A program made the translations under genes and the position numbers. The notes beneath the pieces were generated by a model. That model had not been told where the DNA came from. It did no database searches and saw only the letters and a list, made by a program, of their open reading frames with translations. Below are positions 11,915-24,978 of a stretch of 64,000 nt of DNA, piece by piece. The first letter of the stretch is position 1; every line of letters starts with the position of its first letter. This DNA is from Dugong dugon (Eukaryota; Chordata; Mammalia; Sirenia; Dugongidae): the NCBI GenBank assembly GCA_030035585.1, contig CM057461.1, forward strand, positions 175,161,624 through 175,225,623, given 5' to 3'.

Positions 11915-12222
11915 ATGCAATCCCACTCCTAGGAATATATCCTAGAGAACTGAGAGCCGTCACACAAATAGACATATGCATACTCATATTCATTGCAACA
12001 CTGTTCATAGTGGCAAAAGTATGGAAACAACCTAGATGCCCATCAACAGATGAATGGATAAACAAACTATGGTACATATGTACAATGGAGTATTGTGCAA
12101 AGATAAAGAACAATCATGAATCTGTGAAGTATCTCATAACATGGATAAAGCTGGAGGACATTATGCTGAGAGAAATAAGTCAATCACAAAAGGACAAATA
12201 TTGTATGAGACCTCTACTGTAA
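11915..12222 (+). pseudogene. L1 ORF2 remnant: start codon joined to C-terminal end
   Basis: The ORF2 initiator ATG (11915-11917) is followed directly by sequence equivalent to copy C from about 31817, which encodes the segment containing LLGIYP and, further on, KVWKQPRCPSTDEW and MEYCAKIKNN, ending at the ORF2 stop near 12222. Endonuclease, reverse transcriptase and most of the cysteine-rich region are gone. The ATG is not in frame with the C-terminal segment, so no fused protein is made. The join is described further in the findings. Confidence 0.85.
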
Positions 12223-13543
12223 AAACTCATGTAAAAGTTTACACACAAAAAGAAACAATCTTTGTTGGTTATGAGCGATGGGAGGGGTGGGGGGGAACTA
12301 AATAGATGATAGATAAGTGGTAACTTTGGTGAAGGGTAAGACAGTACACGATACTGGGGAAGTCAGCACAACTTGTACAAAGAAAGGTCATGGAAGCTCC
12401 ATGGACACTTCCAAACTCCCTCAGGGACTGAACTGCTGGGCAGAGGGCTGTGGGGATCGTGGTCTTGGGGAACATCTAGCTCAACTGGCATAACACAGTT
12501 TGTAAAGACAATGTTCTACATTCTACCTTGGTAAGTAGTGTCTGGGTTCTTAAAAGCTGTGAGCTGCCATCTAAGATACTCCACTCATCTCACCCCTTCA
12601 GGAACAAGGGAGAATGAAGAGAACAAGTTACAAGGAAAAGATTAGTCCAAAGGACTAATGGACCACAGCTACCAAGGCCTCCACTAGACTGAGTCCAGTA
12701 CAGCTAGATGGTGCCCAGCTACCACCACTGACTGCTCTGACCGGGATCACAATAGAGGGTCCTGGACAGAGAAGTAGAAGGATGTAGAACAAAATTCTAA
12801 CTCACAAAAAAAGACCATATTTAGTGGCCTAAAAGAGACTGGAGAAACCCTGAGAGTATGGCCCCCAGATACCCTTTTAGCTCAGTGGTGAAGTAACTCC
12901 CACAGTTCACCGTTCACCCAGTGATTGGACATCCTCATAAAACAAAACAGGACTAATGAGGCACAGCAGTCCAGGGACAAGGACTAGAAGTCAGGAGGGG
13001 ACAGGAAAGCTGGTGATAGGGAACCCAAGGTTGAGAAGGGACAGGGTTGACATGTCGTGGGGTTGTTAACCATTGTCATAGGGCAATATGTATACTGTTT
13101 AATGAGAAACTATTTGTTCTGCAAACCTTCATCTAAGGTACAAAAGAAAAAAAAGAATTATCTATGTGAGATCAAATTGACAACAGCAACCTAAAAGGTT
13201 TGATGGGAAGCCTAGGGGGCAGTGAGTTGAAGATAATGGTGATGGAATAATTTGGAAAAGGGTAGTGAGAATAGCAGCACAACTGGAAGAATGTAATCAG
13301 TGTTACTGAATTGTACATGTAGAAACTTTTGAAATGGTGTAACTTTGGCTGTGTATGTCTTCACCAAAAAAAAGATTCTCCAAGGTCGAGAAGGAGGAGT
13401 GTTGACATGTCGTGGGGTTGTTAACCAATGTCATAAAGCATTATGTGTACTGACTGTTTAATGAGAAACTATTTGTTCTGTAATCCTTCATCTTATGTAC
13501 AATTAAAAAAAAATTTAAAAATAAAATAGAAGCTTGAAAAAAA
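12223..13543 (+). other. L1 3' UTR (copy B), long form
   Basis: Contains a G-run cluster near 12279-12296, then a terminal block at 13046-13143 that recurs at 13401-13503. An A-rich stretch (13142-13155) and about 250 bases of other L1 sequence separate the two blocks. This longer spacer is shared with the minus-strand L1 tail at 56797-58010 and is missing in the copies at 1-652 and 24958-33259. Confidence 0.85.
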
Positions 13544-13559
13544 AAGATGGCCCCAGAAG

Positions 13560-16500
13560 CAGTAGAACAAGTATTTCTAGCTTTTCTTCATGCGGGAATG
13601 GGTCATGTTTTTCTAGTTAATGTGATTCAACAACTGTTACAAATCTAGCTACTCTGGCTTCAATTGAATTCAATATATCTGCTGTAGACTAAGTGTTGTG
13701 TTCAACTCTGAGGTTTAAAAGATTCATAAGGCAAGGACTTGCCCTAAAGGAGCTCATTTTCAAATACATACTTCTCTATATGCTAGTCTTATAAACTAAG
13801 GAATATTTATATAGTTACCATTAAATCTTCATACGTCTTTCTCTTTGTGTTTCTGTTTTTCTCACATACTTTTATTCTAACTGATAATTTTATTCACATG
13901 GTATATGCTGGAAGATTTTTGTCCTTGATATATTAATTTCATACATAAAATGAGCTTTAAGATGTAATATAATCTCTTTTCAAATTCGAATTCAGGCTAG
14001 TTTATGTTTAAATTTATGCCTACTTCAATTATTTAGAAATTATAGCATTGATGTGATGTATACAGAGATGCGGTATTATAATCCTAAAAATACTTAAGGT
14101 CTAGAACCTGGCATATTATTTACACCTACTTAATGTAATTTATGAAGTGTTTTCCTCATATATATGTGCTGTTACATAATTTAATCCAATTTGTAAGTAA
14201 GTTTCTAAAAACTGGTATGTAGAAGTCATAAGATATTTTCATCTACTCATGTGGCTTTAGACAAATCGCATTCTATTTGTTTTTACACCCTCCCATCATT
14301 ACGTTTTGTAAACATACTACTCATTTATGACTGTAAAGAAGAATGCCAAATTCAACGACTATCCTGCAGTCTTAAAAAAAATAGTTGAGGTCATTGCCTC
14401 ATGCAATACATTTGATAAGTTTGACAATTTGAACTTTTATTATGGCAATCTTCCTTTTTATATAATCCACAAAAATTCCAGTAAACAACTTAATGTAGAA
14501 CAGAGGGAAAGACCAAAGCTGTTCGAATGCTCTGACCTGGCGGATTGCTGAAAATGACTGGGCTGAAACAACTTTGGCTTGGTCATAAATCTTTCTTTCT
14601 TTCTTTTTCTATAAAGGGATCATTGTAGACAGTCAATGGAAAATCTAATGTCTTCAGTTTTTGACAGACAGATATATTTATTTCCTTGAAAGAAAACAGC
14701 AAAAATAACATTGCGTATAAAACAAACACGTTATGTTCTTTAAACTAAAAATAATTCAGAGAGACATCTGCCTTTATTCTTTTCTTTATACTATCCATTT
14801 GACTGATTTCTTCCTTGTTTGTGTGCTCCCTCATTAAAAATCTAATACAAAACATGAGTTTTGTAATATCAATGAGAATCAATGCTGCTACTATTTGTAA
14901 AACTTGTAAATTTCAAGCCTGTTTTTTTTCCTGCTTCTTCCATGACATTAAATAGATGAGTATTCTACCGCACAGAAAAGCACTGTAGCCAACACTAAGC
15001 TTATTAATAGTCAGCTTGTATTTCAATTTACAGCATAATTCTGTAAGTCAGAAATAGTCCATTTAAACTAGAAGTCCATCATAAAATCATATGTCTGGTC
15101 TCTCACATTCTCAAGAGGAACAAAAACTCAACTTAGCCAACTCATTTGCATTGTAATCTAATTTTGAAATTACTTTGTAAGAGCAATAACACATTCAATA
15201 GTGCTTTTGTCTTATTGATGAAAAGAGAATCCACTTGGTTGGGGAGTACATAACATTTTAAAATTAAATTTGTGTTATTATTATTCTCATACTCAAAGGG
15301 CCAGGTGGTGGCAATGTTCCATGGAGGAAAATAATACCACTGTAATAACAGCAATAGCCCTGAAAATTTAATAACATTTTCAATGAGACATGAAGATGTA
15401 ATAAATACATAATCATTATTTTGGCACTTTGCAGGGAAGAGTTAAAGTAATCAATAAGAATATTTACTAAATAAAAGATACTGTTCTAGATACTGGGGAT
15501 ACAGAGATGAGATAAATATAATTCGTTCCCGTAATCTAGTTGAAGAGACAGCTCATACATAGGCCAAGCTAAATACCACAAGGTAGCCTAGATGAAATGT
15601 TTGTAAGTCAGGTTATTGGATAAGTATTTGAAGAGAGCTTTGAAAAGAGAGGAGTGAAAGAGAGATTCTAGGTGGGAAATAGATGCAGCAACAGAAATGT
15701 AGTTGACAAGTTAAGATGATGACAATTGGACCAGAAGAAATGGTACAGACAATTCAAATAGAGGCCTATGGAGCTTAGGCTGGAAAGGGTCTTGAATGTC
15801 CGACAAAGGCGGATGAGAGGAGAGTGTTGTCTAGGAAATTTAGGTATGACTGCATGACGATTTCTGTGGGAATGTAAAGGGATAAAAGAATGCCAGACTA
15901 TTTCCGCAAAGAAGAATCTATGAGATTTAGTGTCCAAAGAAAAAGGTAAAAGAATAAAAGGGGTTAAGGATGATATCAAGGTTTCAAGTATGGGTCACTG
16001 GGAGAATAAAGGCGTCATTTCTCTGTATCAAAACCTTAGGAATATTCCCCCAAGATATAGCTATGAGAAGTTTTCAAGGGAAAACCCACTGAAAACTCAT
16101 GGTGTAAAAATCACTCTAATCACACCAGTGATTGTGTGAAAATCATACCTGCTAATTTATAAACATTGACAATGACAGGCAACAGGAGCAGAGTGACAGT
16201 GTATATGACTTGTATTTCTGAGCATGCGTTTACCTAGTTCTCTTGTAATTAAGTTTAGAATTTCTACATGTACTGTGTATACAGCCTCACCACTAGTCAG
16301 AATTCACTCAACGGCAATGAGTTTCATTTCTTTTTTTAGTGTTAAACGTGCACTTATATTACATTTGTACAATGTATAAAAAGTATTTATAAGAATTGTA
16401 TGCATTTCTGATTGTTTACCTAATCATACAATCTTAACTACTTTTGAGCACTTATTTAAATGTTTTAAAGTTTTGAGAATAATAAAGATGGCTGAACCAT

Positions 16501-19223
16501 AATTAAGAATCCTGAGAAACCTATAAGGAATACTTATTAGACATTAAAGGAGAAATAAAATAACTCTAGGAAAAGGATCAAGAAGAACAGAGAATATTGA
16601 AGAAGGGAAGAACAAATGGCGATTTAAAGAATGAAATCTCCTAAGATAAACCAAACAGCAATGCCAGATGTGAACAATCAGCAAACTCAAACAAGTAAGA
16701 GTTGAGCTCAGGAAATAAGTGTTAAACCCACGAGCATTGTAAGATAAGGTATTGAGGACAAGAGTAAAACACATCAGATAAAGGCAATCAGGTTTAATTT
16801 ACAACTATAGACAAAATGTGATAGAACAACATATGTAACACTATGTGTAACTAGTTGTTTTAGCAGATCATCCTACCCTGAATAAAGGAAAAAAATGACT
16901 TTTTTAAAGGCATAATTTAAAAGATTACATGGGAGAAAATACCATAAGAAAAACAGAGTTCTTCCAAAACATGGTCGGGGGACTCTACACTGCTCTTACT
17001 TGTGATGAAGAATTAAAAACTCATTGAACTGGATTTTCTCAAGGCTTCAGTTTTCCCCACATTTAGGTACAACATACTGGAGATGTTCACTACGTACTGC
17101 TGGAATACAGAATTAAATGCCCTCCTCATTCGAAAGACCCCCCCCAAATAAATAATAAAGGAAGTCATGAAATAATTTAGGCACTGGATGGTTAATATGA
17201 ATAAAATGTGTTCAGAAATGATTTGATATCGTGTATCCTGGAAATAATGTAAATGACTGTCAGCTCAGACAGACAGACTTAAAAACGGCTAAGTCTGGCT
17301 TTTTTTGATAAACCTTATTTTACTCAGTACTTTTATTCCTGATCGCAAAGTGCCTACCCAAGTGCCTGGGATGCAGAAAGCATTCCTTAAATGTTTATTA
17401 AGTAAATTAACGTATATGTGAATCTGAGATTTGCGGAAGTAGTGAAGATGGATGTAATCTTGAACACTAAAAAAAAAAAAGTTTAAGAAATGTTTAATGC
17501 TGCATTTGTATAGAGTATGTTTTCCTTAGTTAAGGAGCTGACAAACTTGCTAAGCTGTTGTAGGGGTCATGGGGAAATGACACACTCTGTCATCCGTTTT
17601 CATTTCTGACACATCTGAACTTGGGAAGCTATTATAAGTCAGTTTCGTAATTTTTTCTTTATTCACACATTCTCAGGACAGCTAATTTTTCTTGTGCCAA
17701 CTCTTCTTCGGTTCTTGTTTTAAGTCTCTGCCACTAAAAGCTATCTTCTGCTTTAATTTTTTTTGTTAAGTCTAAGCCTTCTGGAGAGTCAGCTCCTTTA
17801 AGATAAGGAATTGAAAACCCATTCTGTTATCCTCCTTTTTGTTTCTGAGCATTTCAAGTATGAGGGACAAATTCACCTTTTATATTCTTCACTTTACTGC
17901 ATATTCATTTAGTCTTTTACTACCAGGATCAGGTTTTAACTTCAGAGAAGAAAAGAGAACACTAGATGCCCCATTGGGATCCCAGAAAATTGGAATTATT
18001 TCTAGAAGTGTGTGTGTATGTGTAATAGCAAGAGGCAGACATCATTACTGGTTTAGAAGACCCGTCACTATAGACATATTTGTAGAAGTAGAAAACTTGC
18101 AATGAGGAATGCCATACATTCCAGAGTATGTGAATGTCACGTTTAAATACACTTTATCGATCAAATCATCAGAAAGTAATTTTAAATTACATGTTTTGAT
18201 CTCTCTTGGGCTATAATCAGAAGCTTCCTGTGAAAATAAAAAGAGACTTATGGTGAAGGGGCAGCAACAGCCATTCTCTGTGCAGCATATGGTACCAATT
18301 GCTGGGGCAGACATTTAAGCACTTATTTAAGTGGCTCCTATTTTCAATTTATTTTAAGCAGCGTTAATGCATAAAGATCTATGTAAGTATTTTTACTGGA
18401 AATTTTCCATGTGTAAATACTACAGGATTGGACCTATTAACAATGATTTCATTTTTCAAGGTCTGTTCTAGCAAACATCCATGAGAAATGAAAAGCTTAT
18501 TTCTTATCTAAGGGAAGAATCCAAGGGAATGTTAGCCTGGTTGGTTACTGTGAATACTGGCATTCCTAAAATAGGTAATAAAGAAGCTATTCATTTAAAT
18601 TAATTACATTTTTTAAGATATATTATTTACCAGAACGCTCCTATGATATAAAAATCCCAGTCTAAATTTTCTTGACAAGAAGTAATTCTAACATAAACTA
18701 AAAAATAACTGCATCTCTTGTTTTTGAAAATACTCAAGTAATATTAAGCTATAAAAATAATATAGGTAAAGTAAGTATAAATTATATGTCAAATGCTGTG
18801 AGAAGATTTGAATCAGAAACATGCTCCACTCAGGAAGGGTACATTTTTATTCTTTCACCACATGAAATATTTTTGTTAGTTCATATGGTAAGCTGACTGG
18901 CTAAAACCAAAATAGATGTAGCAGAACTCAACAGGAAAACAAAATCAAAACACTTATAGAATTCATCAAATGATGTTTTTGCTTGGAAGCATGAAGAATT
19001 TCTAAGGCTAGTTAAAGCCACTGCAAGCAGAACCAAGCATTATATTTATTAATTGTTCACACAGCAGAGTATGTGTTTGTTTCTTGGCTATACTATGTAA
19101 AAATCAGTCTAGATTTTCTACAATATTATTTTAAGTTAATGAAGGTAAACATACAGTCTGTGTAACTAAATTAGTTCTTAACTATTGCTGTTCTTTGATA
19201 GAAGAATGAGAAATTACATTAAC
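13560..19223. other. Long AT-rich region, mostly unassigned
   Basis: No gene is supported. Weak L2-like pieces lie near 13680-13770 and 15450-15560 (antisense) and 17345-17400 (sense, 'gtgcctgggatgcag'). A bare AfroSINE tail lies near 16285-16335 ('actcaacggcaatgagtttc'). A CTTT repeat sits near 14588-14608. The rest resembles ordinary unique mammalian DNA. Confidence 0.45.
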
Positions 19224-19238
19224 AATTATTAAGTCTCT

Positions 19239-19716
19239 CATCAGCCTGAGACCAGAACTAGATGGTTCCCGGCTACCACCAACAACCGCCCTGACAGGGA
19301 ACACAACAGAGAGTCCTGGATGGAGCAGGAGAAAGGTGGGGTGCAGAACTCAAGTTCTGGTAAGACCAGACTTAATGGTCTGACTGAGACTGGAGATATC
19401 CCAGAAAGCATGGCCTCTGGATTCTCTATCAGCCCAGAACTGAAACAATTTCTGAGGCCAGCTCTTCAGAGAGGGATTGGACTGAACTGTGGCACATGAA
19501 ACGATACTCGGGAGGAGTGTGCCTCTTAGCTCAAGTAGATACAAGAGACTAAACGGGCAGCTTCTGTCCGGAGGAGAGATGGGAAAGCGAAGAGGGTTAG
19601 GAGCTGGTTGAATGGACATGGGGAATCAGGGGTGGAAAGGAGGAGTGTGCTGTCACAGCAGTTAGGGTCACATAACAATGTATGCATAAATTTTTGTACA
19701 GGAAAAAAGGAAAAAA
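19239..19716 (+). mobile_element. 5'-truncated L1 3' UTR of another lineage, 15-bp TSD
   Basis: Flanked by perfect 15-bp repeats aattattaagtctct at 19224-19238 and 19717-19731, with an A-rich tail (aaaaaaggaaaaaaaa) at the right edge. The body aligns loosely with the other L1 3' UTRs here ('gctaccaccaa', 'gagtcctgga', 'actggaga') but has its own 3' end and lacks the doubled terminal block. It therefore represents a second L1 lineage. Only 3' UTR is present. Confidence 0.85.
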
Positions 19717-19731
19717 AATTATTAAGTCTCT

Positions 19732-21977
19732 TCTACAAATTCATTTTCTGTTGTAAGACAACACAATAAATGCAAATATCTGTAGGTCTTAAAACATTTT
19801 TGGTGACATATATGAAAAATAACACTGTTTTTAAATTAAATTTATAGTGTGGCACAAAGCACCCTTTAGAAATTCAGATACATTTTTCAAGAGTAACTCC
19901 TTCATCAGGCATTTCTTAATTTGTACTGTGGTGGTGACTTTCAGTTAAGAGTGGTTAAAAACAAACAGTTAATAAGTTTTTCTCTAAAGGTAGCCTTTGA
20001 AATGATATACAATCCCATTTTCTTTGTCTTGAGGGTCTCTGGTTTTTTGTCTTTCTTCTCCAAACTAGAAAAAGCTATTCCTTCTTCCTCCCCTGCCCCC
20101 AACACCTGACTTAGAGGTGGGTTTGCCAAAGCTAGTTTCTTTCTACGAAAGGGCAGCACTGCCCTCTAGTGGACACATCGTATACAAAAATAATTGCACA
20201 AAAGGGAAAAATGCTCTGAAGTTTCAAAGCAAAAGGATTCAACAGCAGGAGTTTCAGTGAATTGATGTATCTGCCTTTAGAATGGTGCTTGAATGCCACG
20301 AATGTTTTAAAATGTTCTGCATATGATGTTCGTGGTCATCTGTGATTTGTTAAAGCAAATGAAAGAAAGGGCCAATGAAGTTGTTTCAACCTCAGTGCAG
20401 ATATAAAATACATATATTGTTGCCATTGCTGTAAGCACTGGTGAAGTCATTCACTCAGATTCCCATGACCCACGACTTTGTGATAATCATTTAAACCCAA
20501 ATAGCCAATTCTACACCCCCTACTAGATTATGTATCTTTCTTATATGTTCTTATAGACCCTCTTCTTTTTCTTTCTTAACATCTGTCACAGTTTGTAACT
20601 ATGTTAGTGTGATAATTTGCTTAATATCTGTTTCACCCACTGGAAGTGTGAAGGCAGAGGCAGCCTCTCTGCTCATCACTATATACTTAGCACTTAGCAC
20701 TATACCTGGCACAAGGGAGGGACACTGGAAATATTTAATGAATTAATAAATAAGCTATAGAAATAATTTAAGGATAGAAGTGGGATCAAGGTATACTCTA
20801 ATAGTTTCATGCTAATCTACCACTCACTAAGGTGCTCCTGCAGCCACCCCACTACCAATGAAGCACAAAAACAACACCCCCTCAGCTTGCTTTTGATCTA
20901 ATTTCCAGGCTTCAGCTCTTACAATGTGCTCCTCCCCAAGTCCCTCAGCATCCTCGCTCTTCAGTGTGACTCCATTTAGCTTTTGCTACCTTCCTCTGTA
21001 TTAGGCCTTGAAATCAAACTGCTTTTGGTAGGCCTGTAGTTACAGGTGACTTGATTTCATAAATCGTATTCTACCTCTTGACATACATCCTCAATTCATT
21101 AATATGATGTTTTCCCAGTATCTATAGTTATTTAAAATTCTGTGATGACTTTGTGATGTTTATTCTGCAAGTACATCTACTTGGAGTGTGCATAGAGATG
21201 ATGCCAAAAGTTAGGTTGTCCCCTTCCATGAAATATACTCAGACCATAATAACTGACTAACAGTCATGGGTCATTGTCAGTGATGGTCAATTAGCTGTAG
21301 GTGACCTTGACTTTCCACAGGACTCCAAGCTGACTTCTCATTAAGTCTAATTAACTACTGTAAAACAATTTACTCTTGAAAACATAATCAGAGAATTAAT
21401 CAAATGCAACTGGTAAATTGGGGAGATTTCAGTATAGCACAGAAATCCCTTGGGTGCTTACATGACTTTTTCAGTATGTTAATGGTTTGACATACCAAGT
21501 ATCAATAACCAAACACAAAATAGATAACACAGCTGGACACAGAAAGTAGTGATCATGTAAAGTACTCTAGGTGTGACTTTTCATTGCTGGTTCTTCTGCT
21601 GGGCTCAGCTGGACCACATGCTATGTGATTATTCAAGTGCTTAATATGTGGTTTTCCTTGACTTTTGTACATTTTGCTTTGCCTTCATAACTCAGCAATT
21701 TCACCAACTCTTTATACCTGTTTCCATCAAGGTACGTCCCTCTCCATCCCTGAAGCAGTATATATTTATTAGAAATGTAATGTGTATTTTAAAATAGCAT
21801 TTTTTTTTTTTTAATTTTTAGAATTGCTATTGTCTTTGTTAATGTTCCGGTCTCTAAATTGCATAGGTTTCGAGTCATCTGTTCCGACCCTATCTTTTTC
21901 CTACATGCCCTATTATTATTATCCTTTAGTGTGTAACTTTACAGAATGTGAGGATGCACAGACCCTAGGTAATAGAC
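19732..21977. other. Unassigned intergenic DNA with an L2 end
   Basis: An L2-like 3' end is likely at about 20635-20755 (phrases 'tatacctggcacaaggg' and 'tatttaatgaattaataaat'). I see nothing else that I can name. Confidence 0.4.
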
Positions 21978-22452
21978 TGTCGTAGGCAGAATAATGGCTC
22001 CCCAAAGATGTCCATGACCTAATCCCTGGAACCTGTGAATATGTTACCTTATATGGCAAAAGAAAATTAAGGTTGCAGATACAACTAACTTTGCTAAACA
22101 GCTAACGTTGAATTGGGAAGATTATTCTACATTATCTGGGTGGGTTCAATCTAATTATATAAGTCCTTAAAAGTGGCAGAGGAAGGGAAGAGAGAAAAAC
22201 TCAACCCATCATTGCTAGCTTTGAAGATGAAGAAATGGGGTAAGAGCCAAGGCATGCAGGTAGTGTCTAAAAATTGTAAAAGGCAAGAAAACAGATTCTC
22301 CTCGAAAGCCTCTCAAAAGGAATACAGCCCTGCCAACACCTTGATTTCAGCCCAGTAAGAACCATGTCAGACTTTTGACAGGCAAAACTGTTCTATAATA
22401 GTTTTGTGTTGTTTAAGCCACCAAATGTGTGGTAATTTGTTACAGCAACAAT
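21978..22452 (+). mobile_element. MaLR-type solo LTR (MLT1-like)
   Basis: Starts tgtcgtaggcagaataatgg and proceeds through 'gatgtccatgacctaatccc', 'cctgtgaatatgttacc', 'attatctgggtgggttc', 'ctgccaacaccttgattt' and 'gtttaagccaccaaatgtgt' to 'gttacagcaacaatt'. This is the usual order for this LTR group. The sequence matches the group better than the related LTR at 7444-7975. Solo LTR with no internal genes. Confidence 0.7.
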
Positions 22453-22734
22453 TAAAAAAAAGAAAACATAAATACATCTTAAATTTGCTGCTTTTATTAA
22501 TAATATTAATATAGCATATCTACTATTACACAGTCATCTCTGAAAATTGTTAAGTTAGAAAGGCGTTTATAAATCCATTAGGAGACAGCAGTTTTGAATT
22601 TCCTCTATAGATTTATGTTGATTCAAAGGTTACCAATAATATTAGATCTAGATTATCATTAATGTAATACCAATACCTCTCTAGGGTAACCAGGACAACT
22701 CTAGGTGAAATTATTCTACATTCACGTTTATACA

Positions 22735-22891
22735 GAGCCCTGGTGGTGCAGTAGTTAAGAGTTCAGCTGCTAACCAAAAGATCGGCAGTTTGAATCCACC
22801 AGCCGCTCCTTGGAAACTCTATGAGGCAGTTTTACTCTGTCCTATAGGGTCGCTATGAATCGGAATCAATTCGCTAGCAATGGGTTTGATT
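22735..22891 (+). mobile_element. AfroSINE, plus strand, 8-bp TSD
   Basis: Head 'gagccctggtggtgcagtag', B-box region 'cggcagtttgaatccacc', tail 'gtcctatagggtcgctatga' ending 'caatgggtttgattt'. Flanked by tttataca at 22727-22734 and 22892-22899. Confidence 0.9.
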
Positions 22892-22899
22892 TTTATACA

Positions 22900-24947
22900 T
22901 TTACACACACACACAAATACATTTGGGGGTAAACAAAGGCCCCTCCACTAGAAGGAAATGAGCAAAATATGTCAAAAATCTAGACCTTCTTAAGCAGGCT
23001 TATGATCTTAATTATACTGTCATCACCAGGTCATATTCTGATGTCTGTACAGAGGTTCCCACATCATTTCCCACCTGAAATCTCTCTCTACAGTATCATC
23101 TCATGTATGAAACCACTCCCAATCCGCCCCCCACCCTTTATAAACTTCCTTGGTCTGCATTCCTTTTCCTCTTAGTCCTAATGATGAATTAATTGCTGTT
23201 AATGAATTAATGGGAGATAATACCTTTCCCTCTACCGAGGATAAAATAATTTAATTTTAACCATATCCTTGAGATATTCACTTAACCCTGGACTTTAATT
23301 GATATGACTTTCAGGAGATAATACTGAGCAGGTGGAATTTTTCACCCTTAAATCACTGTACTCAATTGTAAGGTTGGGTTCCATGCATCTAACAAACCGA
23401 CGGTTTAACCCTACCTAATTAGCAGTATTTTTTTTTTCTGTCTCTAAAACAGGGTTATGAATGGTATGACTGAGGATGTTCATTATTATTAAAAGAAAGT
23501 ACAAATCCCACAATTTTTCTTGGATAATTTAACTTAAGGACTTAAAGACATACTTATCTGTAATCTCCTTAATTGTAGCTGTTTTACCTGTAAAAGAAAA
23601 GACTTAGAGGGTAGATACTATATCTATCTGTCATCTCTATATCTATCTAATGGGCTGCCCTAAAAAAGAGATATTAAACTTATTTGGGCTAGCACCAGAA
23701 GGCAGAGATAGGACCAAAAGACAAAATAGAATGGAAACAAACCTGTGTTTCATACAATAAAATCTCTAAAATGTGTTGATGCTGAATTGGCTTTGGTTTC
23801 CTTATGAGGTAGGACATCCCTGTAGTTTGAATGTTTAAGTATATATCAGATGGCAATTGCATAGGAATATTGTAGAGCAAAGTCATCTCAGTGAATTTTA
23901 TGGGCAGAGTCCACAGCAATCTATCCAGGGGCTCAGATACCTTTTTCCAGACTTGGCATTTTTTCAGCCTCTTGGCTCTGCTTTTGTGTTTGTTTTAGTC
24001 ACGTAAACTCTTTTATACAGAGTTGGCAAGATAAACACCAACACTCTGAGGGAACTTTACAATTTTCCCAGCTACTCCAATTGAGAGAGAGCTTCTCTTT
24101 CCCAGTAGCAGTTCCAGAAGTGAATCTGCTTGAGCTGGTATGTACTTGGACTGAACCAAATCAACCTTTGTAGCCAAGAAAATTATTTTAATTGACCAAT
24201 CTTGGGTCATGTATCTACTCAAAGAATTGGGAATAAGATCGGTCCCAACTAAATCATACAGACTGAGAGTGTAGAGCAGGTAGTTTCCCCAGGAAAATTA
24301 GAATATTATTAGCCAAATGGAGAATGGATGTTGGGCAGCCAAAAACAACAGATGCTGTTTATAATGGGATTTTGGTGTCCAATGTTTCTTTCAGCTCAAA
24401 GATTCTATGATTTTTAAATTTCTTTCTTTCCCAAAATGCAATTGAGATGAACTAATATGCTCTGAGAACTTCAAATTATTTTTCATTCTGAAGAAAATTA
24501 ATGTCCTTTTCTATAAGCACATTTTCATTAATTTGAGAATATTTCTTAAGTAAAGCACTCAAGATTGGTAAGGATGAGAATTTAGATTAATCATTTTCAA
24601 ATATAAGTTCTTCTAGGTAACGTTGTTGCCTTATAAGGTTAAAATAAGCAATATTGCACTACTTCTATTTTGCATGTGGAAAAAATTATTTGTAATGTTT
24701 TTGCAAATTGTTATTTGAGTTTCTGTCAAAGAAAGCCATAAGTACTACAAAAAGAAGGGTATAATGTTTGGGAATTCTATTTGTCAAAATAAAAACATTT
24801 TTCAAGCACTTACTAGTAATGGTTTGAAAATCTTGTCACAGATTTAAGTGGAAATGATGTGATATGGGTTCTTTAATTAGATTGGGAAATAGCCTCCAGG
24901 AAGTCTCTGGACGTAATAGTGCATATTGACAGATCTTTGCCAATAAG
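22900..24947. other. Unassigned intergenic DNA
   Basis: AT-rich sequence with no repeat or gene that I recognise. Open frames of up to about 75 codons show no domain. Confidence 0.4.
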
Positions 24948-24965
24948 AGAAAGCATCCACTTTCG

Positions 24966-24978
24966 GCAAAATGGCGTT
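24966..24978 (+). promoter_or_regulatory. YY1-like site at L1 5' end (copy C)
   Basis: The 9-mer aaaatggcg matches AANATGGCG. Its ATG starts 14 bases into the element as set by the TSD, one base different from the offset in copy B. Confidence 0.6.

Larger units (their letters stand above)
8997..13543 (+). mobile_element. L1 LINE (copy B), both ends intact, ORF2 deleted
   Basis: The element lies between near-identical 16-bp repeats at 8981-8996 and 13544-13559 (aagatggtcccagaag against aagatggccccagaag). It runs from a 5' leader with a YY1-like site, through a 1.45-kb pyrimidine-rich 5' UTR with a single 287-bp unit (9314-9600), a broken ORF1 (from 10443) and a 3' UTR to an A-rich tail. Compared with the copy at 24958-33259, about 3.5 kb is missing, almost all of ORF2, with the join at 11917/11918. 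Because both ends and the TSD are present, the deletion happened inside the element or in its RNA, not by 5' truncation. Confidence 0.92.

Noticed and set aside
14327..14551. 74-codon open frame
   Set aside because: No family resemblance that I can name and no supporting context.
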